From contig NZ_VFUA01000008.1 of the NCBI RefSeq assembly GCF_006440735.1, positions 1-64,000 on the forward strand: a DNA stretch of 64,000 nucleotides, given 5' to 3'. This document shows, piece after piece, positions 46,804 to 55,722 of the stretch (position 1 is the stretch's first letter; every line of letters begins with the position of its first letter). Under the pieces are notes generated by a model. That model had not been told where the DNA came from and did not search any database. It saw only the letters and a program-made list of their open reading frames with translations. This DNA is from Mesorhizobium sp. B2-7-1 (GTDB lineage: Bacteria; Pseudomonadota; Alphaproteobacteria; Rhizobiales; Rhizobiaceae). The translations under genes were made by a program, and so were the position numbers.

Positions 46804-47377
46804 GCGTCACCCGACCTGCTCGACGCGCAGCGACCCTTCGACGCTTTCGAGTTGATGCGCGATCAGGCCGCCGATCACTACGAACGGCATTCGGGCTCGG
46901 CCTGGCGCCACGCTCCGGGTCGATGGTCAACCACCGGCACCTCACCGCCGATAGCCACGATTTTCTCGCCGCTCGGCGTGGGGTTGGCACCGAGGTCATG
47001 ATGTCGGCAGGGCCGAAAATCGCCCTCAGCGGAGGCCTCGACTTCAACGACCATCAACTCATCTGGAAGGTGCTTGACAAGGTCCTCGCGAAGCACCCCG
47101 ACATGGTGCTCATCCACGGCAAGTCCCCCCAGGGCGCCGAACTGATCGCAGCCGAATGGGCCGACAGCCGCGAGGTTGGCAGATCGGATTTGCCCCCGAT
47201 TGGACCAAGCTCGGCAGGGCCGCCCCGTTTAAGCGCAACGACGCGATCCTGGATCTCCTGCCCATCGGCGTTATCGTTTTCCCAGGCACCGGCATCCAGG
47301 ACAACTTTGCCGACAAGGCGAAAAAGCTTGGCTTCGTGCCCTATGACTTTCGGAACCGGCGCGCGAGTCCTCGCTAG
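46804..47377 (+). pseudogene. DUF2493 (SLOG-like) protein, multiply frameshifted
   Basis: Three reading frames hold consecutive pieces of one rhizobial ICE protein: FDAFELMRDQAADHYERHSG (to about 46,915), then MVNHRHLTADSHDFL to KIALSGGLDFNDHQLIWKVL and IHGKSPQGAELIAAEWADSR (to about 47,175), then FAPDWTKLGRAAPFKRND with IGVIVFPGTGIQDNFADKAK (to 47,377). The conserved nucleotide-binding-like core is therefore split by two frameshifts, and the N-terminal half present in homologues is missing. This is a clear pseudogene, marking the change from intact defence genes to decaying ICE material. Confidence 0.8.
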
Positions 47378-47401
47378 AGATCAGATTGGACGAAGCAGCC
47401 A

Positions 47402-48742
47402 TCAGTCTGGCCGCTCGTCGTTCTCCGCCGAACTCAGCAAACCGCCATTCTTGATCCATTGCAGCGCACTAATTGATCGCGCCTGTCCGGCAGCGTCATC
47501 TATCGACCAGTATTGGAGAGACACTGGGGGATGGTAGACGTAGGGATCGATGCCAGTTCCTTTTGGCCGCTCGGCAAATTCAACCTTCGCTGCGCGCGCG
47601 GAAATATTCAAGAATGCAGGGCTGATAAGCGCGCTCAGCTGGTCGATCCTGCGCCGCAGCCACCCGATCATTTCAGCATTTGGAAATTTGGGATCTGCGG
47701 CTGAATTCAGGTGCGCGAGAATCTCTACCAATTTCTGACGCTCCGCGATGCGCTGATGCACTGCCTCGAAGAACTCGATGCGATGCTTTTCGCGTGCGTC
47801 GAAAGCTTCTTCCAACTGGCGAAGCCTCTCTGCCTCCTTGAATTGTCGCGCACCTTCCTCCTGCTCTAGCCGACGTTCCTTTGCGAAGACAGCGTGCTGG
47901 GCGAAAGCCTCCAAAACCGTCGGCAGCTTCTGTTCAAGCGGCTTGGACCGGCGGTCAGAGAATTTGCGCCGTAGCCCGGAATATGCATTGGCGTGAATAA
48001 CGATCGAGAGCCGCTCCGAGGGAAAATAGTCATACTTGGGCCAGGGCTCCCGGGCCATATTCCAACGCGCATTCCGTTCCTGCTCTTTCAACTCGGCGGG
48101 GGTTGGCTGGTGTGGATTGCGATCTACTGGTGTCTCAAGAGCGAATGTAACGGGTTCATCATCGATCACCAGAACCAGCCCGTCGTCGATTGCCTTGGGT
48201 ATATAGCCTTGCGTGCCAGCGAGCGAAAAGAATTGGGCTAGCAGTGCAATGCCCCGTTCTATTGCAGGCGGACCAATCCTGAGCGGTACGACTCCTCTCC
48301 CTTTTGCGGATACGAAACCCTCACCGTCAGGGCGTGCTTTTCGGATGGTCCGAAGAGTCGCTGAAAGTATGGTCACATCTGCCGTCGCTTCGTCAGCGGT
48401 CTTCTTCGGGCCGTCTGATGGCGTTGTTTCCTTCGCAATTTCCGCCAGTTTCTCGCGCACGCGCGTTTTCGCCTCGGTCACCTCCTTGGAAAGGTCCGGA
48501 TTGATCGCGCCCATGATGTGGATTTTAGCTAGACGTTCATCGCTGAGGTCCGGGAGGGGCGGATGCCGGACCGGTTTTCTATGCTGGAGCTTCGCCCAAT
48601 AGCCACGTTCCGGCGTCGGTATTTCATGACGCGCGCAAATCTTCTTGAGGCCGGTTCCGGTGATGTTGTAGTCGGCGGCCACCTTTATCAGTGGTCGTTT
48701 CCAGACTTGCTCATATAGCTCTGCGCGAGACACGGTCGGCAT
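47402..48742 (-). CDS. unknown 446-aa protein with N-terminal HTH-like segment and coiled coil
   Basis: The N-terminus SRAELYEQVWKRPLIKVAAD, followed by YNITGTGLKKICARHEIPTP and GYWAKLQ, looks like a small helix-turn-helix unit that I have seen at the start of many uncharacterised proteobacterial accessory proteins. Residues about 275-345 form a long charged coiled coil (KERRLEQEEGARQFKEAERL). The remainder is unassigned. The gene is intact and convergent with the DUF2493 remnant, next to the IS630 element. It could be an island-borne regulator; no function is assigned. Confidence 0.75.
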   Translation of the reverse strand: MPTVSRAELYEQVWKRPLIKVAADYNITGTGLKKICARHEIPTPERGYWAKLQHRKPVRHPPLPDLSDERLAKIHIMGAINPDLSKEVTEAKTRVREKLAEIAKETTPSDGPKKTADEATADVTILSATLRTIRKARPDGEGFVSAKGRGVVPLRIGPPAIERGIALLAQFFSLAGTQGYIPKAIDDGLVLVIDDEPVTFALETPVDRNPHQPTPAELKEQERNARWNMAREPWPKYDYFPSERLSIVIHANAYSGLRRKFSDRRSKPLEQKLPTVLEAFAQHAVFAKERRLEQEEGARQFKEAERLRQLEEAFDAREKHRIEFFEAVHQRIAERQKLVEILAHLNSAADPKFPNAEMIGWLRRRIDQLSALISPAFLNISARAAKVEFAERPKGTGIDPYVYHPPVSLQYWSIDDAAGQARSISALQWIKNGGLLSSAENDERPD

Positions 48743-49020
48743 CGGTCACTCCATGGATGTCTGATGGCTGTGATGGGTGGCTGGACTAGCCTATGATCAG
48801 TGGAAGCGCTGCCAAGCGATGGCGCCAGTATCAAACGCGAGAGCCGGTCCTCTCACGGGAGAATGGCGCGATCTTCCCGATGGCGCCAGTCCGGATGAGA
48901 ACCGTGCGGCTGCCGCGTTTACCTCGGTCCCTAGAGCGGGATGAGATTTGTGAGAGTCGTGGGATTCCCAAATCATCGCAGTTCTGATTCAACATGCATG
49001 CTGGGAGGAGGCCAGCATGG

Positions 49021-49371
49021 ATGGCAGCCTATTCGATGGACCTTCGCGAGTGGGTTGTAGCCGCGGTCAAGACGGAAGGGCTCTCGCGACGCGCGGCGGC
49101 GGCTCGGTTTGGCGTCAGCTACAGCGCGGCTATTCAGTGGCTTAAGCGTGTCGAGGAGACTGGCAGTGCTGCACCTCGTCAGGTCGGCGGCTACAAACCG
49201 AAGAAGCTCTCGGGAGCGTGGCGCGACTGGCTGATCGAACGCTGTCACGACAGGGACTTCACCTTGCGCGGCCTTGTGGCCGAACTTGGCGAGCGTGGCC
49301 TGAGGGTCGACTACCGTTCGGTGTGGGAGTTCGTGCATGCCGAGAAGCTCAGTCACAAAAAAAGACGCTGA
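49021..49371 (+). CDS. IS630 transposase, N-terminal part
   Basis: A 116-residue N-terminal helix-turn-helix part (MAAYSMDLREWVVAAVKTEG; SRRAAAARFGVSYSAAIQWL). It ends with SHKKRR at a TGA just after an A7 run (49,357-49,363). In relatives the reading continues as a KKTLIA-type sequence, visible here in the -1 frame after the A7 tract, which is a plausible slippery site. Confidence 0.8.
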   Translation: MAAYSMDLREWVVAAVKTEGLSRRAAAARFGVSYSAAIQWLKRVEETGSAAPRQVGGYKPKKLSGAWRDWLIERCHDRDFTLRGLVAELGERGLRVDYRSVWEFVHAEKLSHKKRR

Positions 49372-49413
49372 TCGCCGGTCGAACAGGATCGTCCCGATAT
49401 CGCGCGACGGCGC

Positions 49414-49965
49414 ATGCAGTGGACGAAGTATCGCGGCCGGATCGATCCGGCGCGACTGGTCTTTATTGACGAGACCTGGACCAAGACCAACATGTCGCCG
49501 CTCAGGGGCTGGGCGCCGGTTGGACAGCGCATCAAGGCCAAAGTGCCGCATGGCCACTGGAAGACCATGACCTTCCTGGCCGCGCTGCGCCAAGACCGGG
49601 TCGACGCGCCTTGGCTGATCGACGGACCGATCAATGGCGAGAGATTCCTCCTCTATGTCGAGAAGGTTCTCGCTCCGACCCTCCGGCCGGGCGACATCGT
49701 CATCATGGACAATCTCGGCTCGCACAAAGGCAAGGCGGTGCGCCGCGCCATACGCGCCGCCGGCGCCAGGCTCTTCTTCCTGCCGAAATACTCGCCCGAT
49801 CTTAATCCGATCGAACAGCTCTTTTCAAAACTTAAGCACTGGCTGAGAAAGGCAGCAAGCCGCACCGTCCACACCGTCTGCGACGCGATCGGCCAAATTC
49901 TCAACCGCATCACACCGACAGAATGCTCACACTACTTCGAAAACTCCGGATATGACCGAAACTAA
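49414..49965 (+). CDS. IS630 transposase, C-terminal DDE part
   Basis: A 183-residue DDE domain: FIDETWTKTNM (first Asp), VIMDNLGSHKG (second Asp) and YSPDLNPIEQLFSKLKHW (Glu). It is in the same frame as the N-terminal part, but the segment between is out of frame: a -1 shift at A7 and a second shift near 49,378 (ggtcgaac) are both required to join them. The transposase is therefore probably inactive unless the two parts work as separate proteins. Confidence 0.8.
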   Translation: MQWTKYRGRIDPARLVFIDETWTKTNMSPLRGWAPVGQRIKAKVPHGHWKTMTFLAALRQDRVDAPWLIDGPINGERFLLYVEKVLAPTLRPGDIVIMDNLGSHKGKAVRRAIRAAGARLFFLPKYSPDLNPIEQLFSKLKHWLRKAASRTVHTVCDAIGQILNRITPTECSHYFENSGYDRN

Positions 49966-50243
49966 TCTCATCCCGCTCTAGGTGCCGCAAGACCGCTCCA
50001 GTACGGCCTCTCTCTTGGCTTGATCTGTCCGAAGGCCGGCTTCGCCTTGATCGCCTAAAGCGCAACAGCGCCGTCGAAACTATCTTCCCCTCTCGGCCAA
50101 CAGGCCGGGATTCCTCGCGAGACAAGATAGTTCCTCCTTTGCCGTCAGGCCCCTTTGGGGTGCGCCGTCGATCGCCTTCGGCCGGACGATCGCCATCGAG
50201 GCCACATCGTGCGGGCTCGAGCCAGAAACCAAGGAGAACTACC

Positions 50244-50570
50244 ATGGCCACCATCGGCACCTTCAAGAAGACCGCCAACAACGAATTCACCGGCGAAATC
50301 GTCACCCTCTCGGTCCAGGCCAAGAACGTCCGCGTCACCCCCGACACCCGCTCCAGCGGAGAGAATGCCCCCAGCCACCGGATCTTTGTGGGCCGAGCCG
50401 AGATCGGCGCCGCCTGGAGCAAGCAGTCCAACGAGGGCCGTCCGTTCCTGGGCCTCAAGCTCGACGACCCCAGCTTCACCGCCCCGATCTACGCCAACCT
50501 GGTCGAGGACGAAGACGGCGAGAGCTACAGCCTCATCTGGTCCCGCCCTACCCGCCGCAACGGCGAATGA
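50244..50570 (+). CDS. DUF736 protein 1
   Basis: A 108-residue DUF736 protein (MATIGTFKKTANNEFTGEI; SWSKQ-type middle; LIWSRP end) with AAGGAG 9-14 bases before the ATG. DUF736 genes are hallmarks of rhizobial ICEs and plasmids, where they lie beside a TraF-like peptidase and a lytic transglycosylase. Molecular function unknown. A Rho-independent-like hairpin follows the stop. 49,981-50,243 upstream holds nothing recognisable. Confidence 0.9.
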   Translation: MATIGTFKKTANNEFTGEIVTLSVQAKNVRVTPDTRSSGENAPSHRIFVGRAEIGAAWSKQSNEGRPFLGLKLDDPSFTAPIYANLVEDEDGESYSLIWSRPTRRNGE

Positions 50571-50582
50571 CGACACAAAGTC

Positions 50583-50607
50583 CCCCGCCCGGCTGGTCCG
50601 GGCGGGG
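50583..50607 (+). terminator. hairpin after DUF736 gene 1
   Basis: A perfect 10-bp stem, ccccgcccgg / ccgggcgggg, with a ctggt loop, followed by ctttcc. Located 12 bases after the stop. The short T-run makes a terminator plausible. Confidence 0.6.
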
Positions 50608-50660
50608 CTTTCCGGCGTTCAGCATCGGTGCGATACCGGTGCCGAAGCGCGTCATCGGTC

Positions 50661-51134
50661 GTGCCAACCAAACTGATCTGGAACGCATCCGCCAGCACAC
50701 CCATCAGCTTCTACACGATCGAGCCGGTCGCCGCGATCGAGGTGACCGATCTGGTCGTCGTCGACCCGCCGTAGCCGTTCGCTACTTTCCTCGCGGATCG
50801 CGGCTACCTGCTCAAAGGCGTGCCGCTCCTGAAACGCGTTCTTGTGGTCGCCGGACAGACAGTCTGCCGGAAGGGCCTCGTCATCACGGTCGATGGCCTC
50901 AAAGTCGGGGCAGCGCTCGACCGTGATCGTGCCGGCCGCGACCTGCTGGCCTGGCAGGGCTGCAAACGCATCCCGGACGGCGCAGTTTTCCTGATGAACT
51001 GGCAGGTTCGCGACAGTCTCGACGGTCGCTACTTCGGCCTGAGTTCAACTGACCGGATCATCGGACGAGCGGTCCCCTTGTGGGCCGACGAGGACGGCGA
51101 CGGTCGCTTCCAATGGCGCGCGCCAACTCGGTGA
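50661..51134 (+). pseudogene. TraF-like S26 signal peptidase, internal amber codon
   Basis: One frame reads LIWNASASTPISFYTIEPVA (the start of conjugal TraF peptidases, with the Ser in the SxSTPIS-type position), then DLVVVDPP, a TAG at 50,772-50,774, and then FADRGYLLKG-like sequence with VPLLKRVLVVAGQTVCR (the Lys region), FLMNWQVRDSLDGRYFG and IIGRAVPLW. The fragment after the stop can be read from 50,820 on its own. The N-terminal signal segment is not found. In conjugative elements TraF matures the pilin; here it is broken. Confidence 0.75.
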
Positions 51135-51204
51135 ACGCGAGGCGATTGTGTGCCGTGGTTGCCCGGCGCGCGTCATTTCCACCGTACACGCAAGGAGCCT
51201 TCCC

Positions 51205-51540
51205 ATGCCGCAGATCGGTCATTTCACCCGCACTTCATCCGGATATTCCGGAAGCGTCCGCACCGTCTCGCTCGACCTCGAAATAACTTTTGTTCCGGAC
51301 GAGAACGCCGACGTCGAGAACGCCCCGGCCTACCCCGTCCATCTCGGCGACGAGGACAGACCGGAAATCGGGGTGGGCTGGAAGCACACGGGCGACCACG
51401 CCGGCTCGTTCATTTCCGTCGTGCTCGACGACCCGATGTTCCCGCATTCCGTTCGCGTTCGATTGTTCCAATGGGACGAGGACGGCCGCGATTGGGACCT
51501 GCACTGGACGCGCCAGAAGAAGCGCGAAGAGCAGGAATAG
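51205..51540 (+). CDS. DUF736 protein 2
   Basis: A 111-residue DUF736 protein (MPQIGHFTRTSSGYSGSVRT; IGVGWKHTGDHAGSFISVVL; LHWTRQKK). ATG 51,205 has AAGGAG 8-13 bases upstream. It is the diverged partner of DUF736 protein 1, in the usual ICE order DUF736-traF-DUF736-transglycosylase. Intact; function unknown. Confidence 0.88.
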   Translation: MPQIGHFTRTSSGYSGSVRTVSLDLEITFVPDENADVENAPAYPVHLGDEDRPEIGVGWKHTGDHAGSFISVVLDDPMFPHSVRVRLFQWDEDGRDWDLHWTRQKKREEQE

Positions 51541-51552
51541 CCATGCCCATTC

Positions 51553-52197
51553 TTGCGTCGACCTTGTCTTTGGAGGTGCGGCGGGCGCCGCATCATCGTC
51601 CTCCTTCTTCTTTCCGGCCTAACTTGCGCGACGGGTGCAACGCTTCCGGGCGTTGCACAGGTATCCGTCCCGGTGCGCACGACCTCTGCGCATCCAAACG
51701 CCGCGCATATTGCCGAAGCGTCACGCCGCTTCGGGATTCCAGCGACCTGGATCGTCGCCGTGATGCGCGCCGAAAGCGCCGGCGATGTGCGCGCGGTCTC
51801 GTCGGCCGGTGCCATCGGATTGATGCAGGTGATGCCCGACACGTGGACCGAACTTCGGGCTCGTTACAGCCTCGGCCGCGGTCCGTACGACCCGCATGAC
51901 AACATCCTCGCCGGCACCGCCTACTTGCGCGAACTGTGGGGCCGCTACGGCAAGGTCGCCGCAATGCTCGCAGCCTACAATGCCGGTCCGGCACGCTACG
52001 ACGAACACCGCGCGACCGGCCGTCCGCTGCCGGCCGAGACGCGTAAGTACGTCGCTTCGCTTGCGCTGGCGCTACGCGGCGAACGTCCGTCGAAGATCGC
52101 GTGGGGTGGCTTTCCAGCCGCTCGACTGGCACGAAGCAGCGGTCTTCGTCGTGCGCGCCGGCCACACATCCAGCATCGACTCGCTGCCGCCAGGTAG
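51553..52197 (+). CDS. lytic transglycosylase (conjugation-type), damaged C-terminus
   Basis: A 214-residue protein from a TTG start, with a basic N-terminus and hydrophobic run (IIVLLLLSGLTC) serving as a signal peptide. The SLT domain is clear: MRAESAGDVRAVSSAGAIGL with the catalytic Glu, GLMQVMP, and AAYNAGPARYD. It would open peptidoglycan for conjugation. After about 52,120 the frame leaves the family sequence: the expected continuation LDWHEAAVFVVRAGHTSS is in the +1-shifted frame, and a final piece GLFIARDDKGAAP needs a further shift near 52,250. The gene thus has an intact catalytic domain but a frameshifted tail. Confidence 0.78.
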   Translation: MRRPCLWRCGGRRIIVLLLLSGLTCATGATLPGVAQVSVPVRTTSAHPNAAHIAEASRRFGIPATWIVAVMRAESAGDVRAVSSAGAIGLMQVMPDTWTELRARYSLGRGPYDPHDNILAGTAYLRELWGRYGKVAAMLAAYNAGPARYDEHRATGRPLPAETRKYVASLALALRGERPSKIAWGGFPAARLARSSGLRRARRPHIQHRLAAAR

Positions 52198-52439
52198 GCT
52201 CCTGATCATCCGTCCCGGAGACGCCCCGAGCACGTCTTGCGCCTGCGTGGCAAGGGCTCTTCATCGCACGCGACGACAAGGGAGCCGCCCCATGACCGGC
52301 TGCGCAGCAATTCGCGTTCCATCGGGCGCTGGCGTGGCATGGAGTACGCCGGTGGGGGGGCGCGCGCCACGACCGGAGGATGGCAAGATAAAAGCCCGCA
52401 CATTGCGCGTTCTGACGGTTGTTTGTTTTCAATAAGTTA

Positions 52440-52920
52440 GTCAGACATTTCACAATGTCCGAATATGTGCTGCACCTTGCGGCGATGTCGATTTCTTCGT
52501 GGTTACCGTGACTTAATGCAATGTGTGGTTCTCCGAGCCATGACCGTCAAGGTTCGAAGCCGGTAGGAGGGAGCGTCCGGAGGCTGCGATGCGTGGCTCG
52601 ACAAGGCACTAAGCCCGGCAACAGCACGCCGCCCGCTGAAGTGGCCTTAGGGAGAAGGGCGCTAAAGTTGATGGGGCTGTGATGTCAGAGCCTCGCGGAC
52701 TTAGCTCGCTGTGACTGCCGACGGGCGATCCATGTCGCCGACGCGGCTGCCTCGTCGTGCGATCGGATGAGGACCGACGTCGCCCGCGTCCAAGCTTCTA
52801 TCGCGGCGCTTGTCGACGAGGGTTTCTGTTGGCTGTGCTTGGCACTTCACCGAAGTCGCATAGCTGGCCCCATTGCACGCGCGGCGTCTATCCTGACAAG
52901 AATGCGCGTACCGACGTGCT
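52440..52920. other. 480 bp without recognisable gene
   Basis: No reading frame in this stretch shows a family I know, no tRNA-like fold was seen and no strong palindrome. In intact rhizobial ICEs a DUF2840 gene, parA and repA would follow the transglycosylase; only a few residues resembling a DUF2840 start may remain near 52,290. It is most likely degraded DNA. Confidence 0.5.
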
Positions 52921-53370
52921 ATGGTGTCGGTGGTTTCTACGACACGTGATCTTGCCTGTCATGAAGCGAAGAGGAGAGTTCACACGTCCAGGATCAATCG
53001 CCGCGTCTTGCTTTTCCACTCTGGCAGTGCCGTTGTCGCCTCGACGGTCGCGGCAACGGCTCTCGCTACGGAGCCACCGGGCCGAGAGCAAGAGTTGTCC
53101 ACCGAACTGCGGGCACTGGTTGAGGCTCACAGCACAGCATATGCGGCGTTCGGCAAGTCCGTCCACGAAAGGGGCGGCGGCAGCCGCGGTCAGGACAGGG
53201 CGAGCCGAGAAGAGGAAAAGGCGCTGCTGGCAATCTGCGCGTATCCTGCGGCCGGAGAGAGCGATCGCTTGGCCAAGGCCCGATATCTTCTGGAGATCGA
53301 GGTGCGCGGCGAACTCGACTTGCCGGAGCAAATGCAGGCTCTTCTGCGCTCGACAATGTGGAAGGGATGA
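52921..53370 (+). CDS. unknown exported-type protein (149 aa)
   Basis: The sequence INRRVLLFHSGSAVVASTVA with ATALATEPP resembles a twin-Arg-like signal region (usually N-R-R-x-x-L-S-G-S-A-A-V-V-A) interrupted by an extra few residues. The rest, REQELSTELRALVEAHSTAY and LDLPEQMQALLRSTMWKG, is helical. The first 28 residues before the Arg pair look like upstream DNA read through, so the true start may be a GTG or ATC near 52,980. Possibly slightly damaged. Similar small proteins accompany rhizobial islands; function unknown. Confidence 0.55.
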   Translation: MVSVVSTTRDLACHEAKRRVHTSRINRRVLLFHSGSAVVASTVAATALATEPPGREQELSTELRALVEAHSTAYAAFGKSVHERGGGSRGQDRASREEEKALLAICAYPAAGESDRLAKARYLLEIEVRGELDLPEQMQALLRSTMWKG

Positions 53371-53401
53371 GACCGACTGCGGTGTAGTCGGTCAGCCTCC
53401 A

Positions 53402-53611
53402 TCAGATCGTCCGTAGCTCGCCGGCTGACGTCTTTCCAGAACGTTTGTCCTGCACTAATTCGTAGCTGACCTTTTGACCATCATTGAGGCCCCGCAAGCC
53501 GGATCGCTCGACGGCCGAAATATGCACGAACACATCTGGGCCGCCATGGTCAGGCTGAATGAACCCGAAACCCTTTTGCGAATTGAACTAGTTCACTGTC
53601 CCGGTAGCCAT
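53402..53611 (-). pseudogene. cold-shock protein gene with amber codon at position 8
   Basis: The translation is MATGTVN, stop, FNSQKGFGFIQPDHGGPDVF, VHISAVERSGLRGLNDGQKV, then SYELVQDKRSGKTSAGEL: a 69-residue CspA-type nucleic-acid-binding protein. The conserved Trp at residue 8 (VNWFN) is TAG (53,588-53,590). RNP1 (KGFGFI) and RNP2 (VFVHIS) are otherwise intact. The single change TGG to TAG is the only visible defect, so inactivation is recent. Confidence 0.82.
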
Positions 53612-54006
53612 CGAGAACCCTTTTTCTGACAGAATGACCGCGCTGACCGCTGGCCGTTTTCAGCGGCAAGACCGGCAGGCCAAGCATATCCATGACGGTC
53701 ATCCATTGCCAACACGGAAAGCGCACCGGGCTTGGACTGAATGTCCGGAGTGCGCCTCGCTTCATTCGTTGCGCAGATCACGGCGAGAGATTTTCAAGCG
53801 GACTGCGTCAACACGCTAAAAATTTCTGCCGGTCCGGCAAAAATTGGTGACTTGCCAATCCGTTTCTGATCTCGTCTACGCAACAAATGAATCGGACGGC
53901 GGCACAATTTAGTTCAACGCTGCCGCACCAAGTAACAATCATCAAATGGGCTTAGCCAGAATTGTTAATGCTTGCACCAGACCAAATGCCTGACGACGAG
54001 GCGCCA
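53612..54006. other. intergenic region before the DUF262 genes
   Basis: About 395 bp with no gene I can support. The plus-strand 61-residue frame at 53,634-53,819 lacks a ribosome-binding site and any family resemblance. From about 53,820 the DNA is AT-richer (gctaaaaatttctgccggtc...) and probably carries the promoter for the DUF262 pair. Confidence 0.45.
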
Positions 54007-55722
54007 ATGACGACTGCCCTTTCGACCATGAAGGTCGGGGATATAGAGGGGCGCTTTCGAATCTGCGCCTATCAGCGCGGATATCGCTGGGGCCGGCACG
54101 AAGTCCACCAGCTGCTCGATGACATTTGGGAAAGCAAAGGCTCACCGTATCGGCTGCAGCCGATCGTTGTTCGCGCCATCGCCCAGAATGAATGGGAGCT
54201 GATCGACGGGCAGCAACGCCTGACAACGCTGTATCTTATCTATCTTTTCATGCAGAGATCGGGCCTGAAGAAGTTCGGCCCTCGATATTCGATTGTCTAC
54301 GACACGCGCGACAAGAGCGGTGAATTCCTAAATGCGCCCGACAGTGCGCGAGCCGCGGACAATATCGATTTTCACTATCTCTACGCGGCCTATGCGGAAA
54401 TCGAAGCCTGGTTCGGCCCGGACGGGCATAAGCAGCAGGAACGGGCCGATAAGCTGTTCATCTGGTTCAAGGACGGGGTCGAGGTAATCTGGTATGAGAC
54501 GGGTGCCGAAGAGGACCCGATCGCACTGTTTGCGCGGCTGAACATCGGGCGTATTCCGCTTACCGATGCTGAGCTGGTCAAGGCGCATTTGCTGACGCAG
54601 GTACAGGGGCCTCAACATCGTGCGGACCGCGCCTTTTCGGTAGCCGCGCAATGGGACGGCATCGAGCGCGATCTGCGCCGCTCCGACATCTGGGCTTTCA
54701 TCTCCAATCGGCAGGGCGACGATTACCCCACGCGGATCACCCTGTTGCTCGATACGCTCGCCGAGCGACAGCAATTACCGGATGCACAGCATGGCCAGCG
54801 CCAGACCTTCGAGAGGCTGAGGGATGCAATCACGCGCGATCCCATGGACTTCTGGAACGAGGTGGTGGAATTGCACGCCCGCGTGCTGGGCTGGTTCGAG
54901 GATCATCACCTCTATCACCGGATCGGCTTCCTGATCGCCAGCGGAGACAACTTTGCGGAGATACTTGCCTTGGCGCGAGGCAAGCTGGTCAGCGAATTCA
55001 CCCAAGCGCTGGTCAGACGAATTGTCGAAAAGCTCGACCTCAGCCGCAAAGCGCTTTCCGCGATCAGTTACGAGAGCGGGGCCAGTCGGAAGAAAGCCCA
55101 ACAGGCGTTGTTGTTGATGAATGTCGAGACCACCCGCCGCCGCGACACGTCGGGCGAGCGCTTTCCCTTTGCGGCGCATCACGGCGAAAGCTGGTCGCTG
55201 GAGAATATCCACGCCCAGAACTCAGACGTGCTGCGGAACGAGGAGGAGTGGCACAGTTGGCTCGCGCTTCATTACAAGGTACTGGCCGACCTGCCGATTA
55301 GCGACGAGCTGCTGAACCAGCGTGACAACCTGCTCGCTGAATTGGACGCTGTGTCCCGGCCGGTCACCAACTTGGTGTTCCAGCGGCTTTCGGTCGCTGT
55401 AATCGACCTGCTCACCGCCACGGATCAGGCTGTGGGCGCTGCCAACATGGCAAATGACATGCACGGCATCGCCAATTTAGCCTTGCTGCAGAGCGGCAAG
55501 AACAGCGTGCTGAGCAATTCAGCCTTTGAGGCTAAGCGGCAGGACCTGCTCGCGATGGACAAGGAAGGCGCCTATATCCCCGTCTGCACGCGGCAGGTAT
55601 TCCTTAAATATTTCGGCGATCACGGGGCCCGCAAACCCTACTTCTGGAGCCTGCCGGATCGCGAGGCTTACTTCGCGGCGCTCGTAGATCTCCTCGGTCC
55701 CTATCTCAAGGAGACAGTCTGA
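54007..55722 (+). CDS. DUF262 (GmrS-like) protein 1
   Basis: A protein of 571 residues from ATG 54,007 (MTTALSTMKVGDIEGRF), with GAGG 5 bases upstream; TTG 53,962 is a possible longer start. The N-terminal DUF262 domain has CAYQRGYRWGRHEVHQLLDD and LIDGQQRLTTLYLIYLF (the DGQQR motif of ParB-like NTPase sites, as in GmrSD). A HNH-type DUF1524 Cys/His core is not obvious; ENIHAQNSDVL near 415 may be its relic (usual motif: H-x-x-P). GmrSD-type proteins cleave modified phage DNA. It is coupled to the second gene (stop and start overlap by 1 bp). Confidence 0.85.
   Translation: MTTALSTMKVGDIEGRFRICAYQRGYRWGRHEVHQLLDDIWESKGSPYRLQPIVVRAIAQNEWELIDGQQRLTTLYLIYLFMQRSGLKKFGPRYSIVYDTRDKSGEFLNAPDSARAADNIDFHYLYAAYAEIEAWFGPDGHKQQERADKLFIWFKDGVEVIWYETGAEEDPIALFARLNIGRIPLTDAELVKAHLLTQVQGPQHRADRAFSVAAQWDGIERDLRRSDIWAFISNRQGDDYPTRITLLLDTLAERQQLPDAQHGQRQTFERLRDAITRDPMDFWNEVVELHARVLGWFEDHHLYHRIGFLIASGDNFAEILALARGKLVSEFTQALVRRIVEKLDLSRKALSAISYESGASRKKAQQALLLMNVETTRRRDTSGERFPFAAHHGESWSLENIHAQNSDVLRNEEEWHSWLALHYKVLADLPISDELLNQRDNLLAELDAVSRPVTNLVFQRLSVAVIDLLTATDQAVGAANMANDMHGIANLALLQSGKNSVLSNSAFEAKRQDLLAMDKEGAYIPVCTRQVFLKYFGDHGARKPYFWSLPDREAYFAALVDLLGPYLKETV

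Larger units (their letters stand above)
48934..49978 (+). mobile_element. IS630-family insertion sequence, 1045 bp
   Basis: Terminal inverted repeats begin gagcgggatgagatt at both ends (identical for 15 bp), and a TA dinucleotide flanks each end (48,932-48,933 and 49,979-49,980), as expected for IS630 insertion into TA. The interior encodes a helix-turn-helix part (49,021-49,371) and a DDE part (49,414-49,965). Removing the element would restore a 'ccctaggtgcc' junction. Confidence 0.88.

Noticed and set aside
52757..53416. 219-codon frame overlapping the 149-aa gene
   Set aside because: The other frame (52,921-53,370) has the more protein-like helical sequence and a signal-like segment; this one is Arg/Ser-rich noise.
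53634..53819. 61-codon plus-strand frame upstream of the DUF262 genes
   Set aside because: No ribosome-binding site, no family and low-quality composition.
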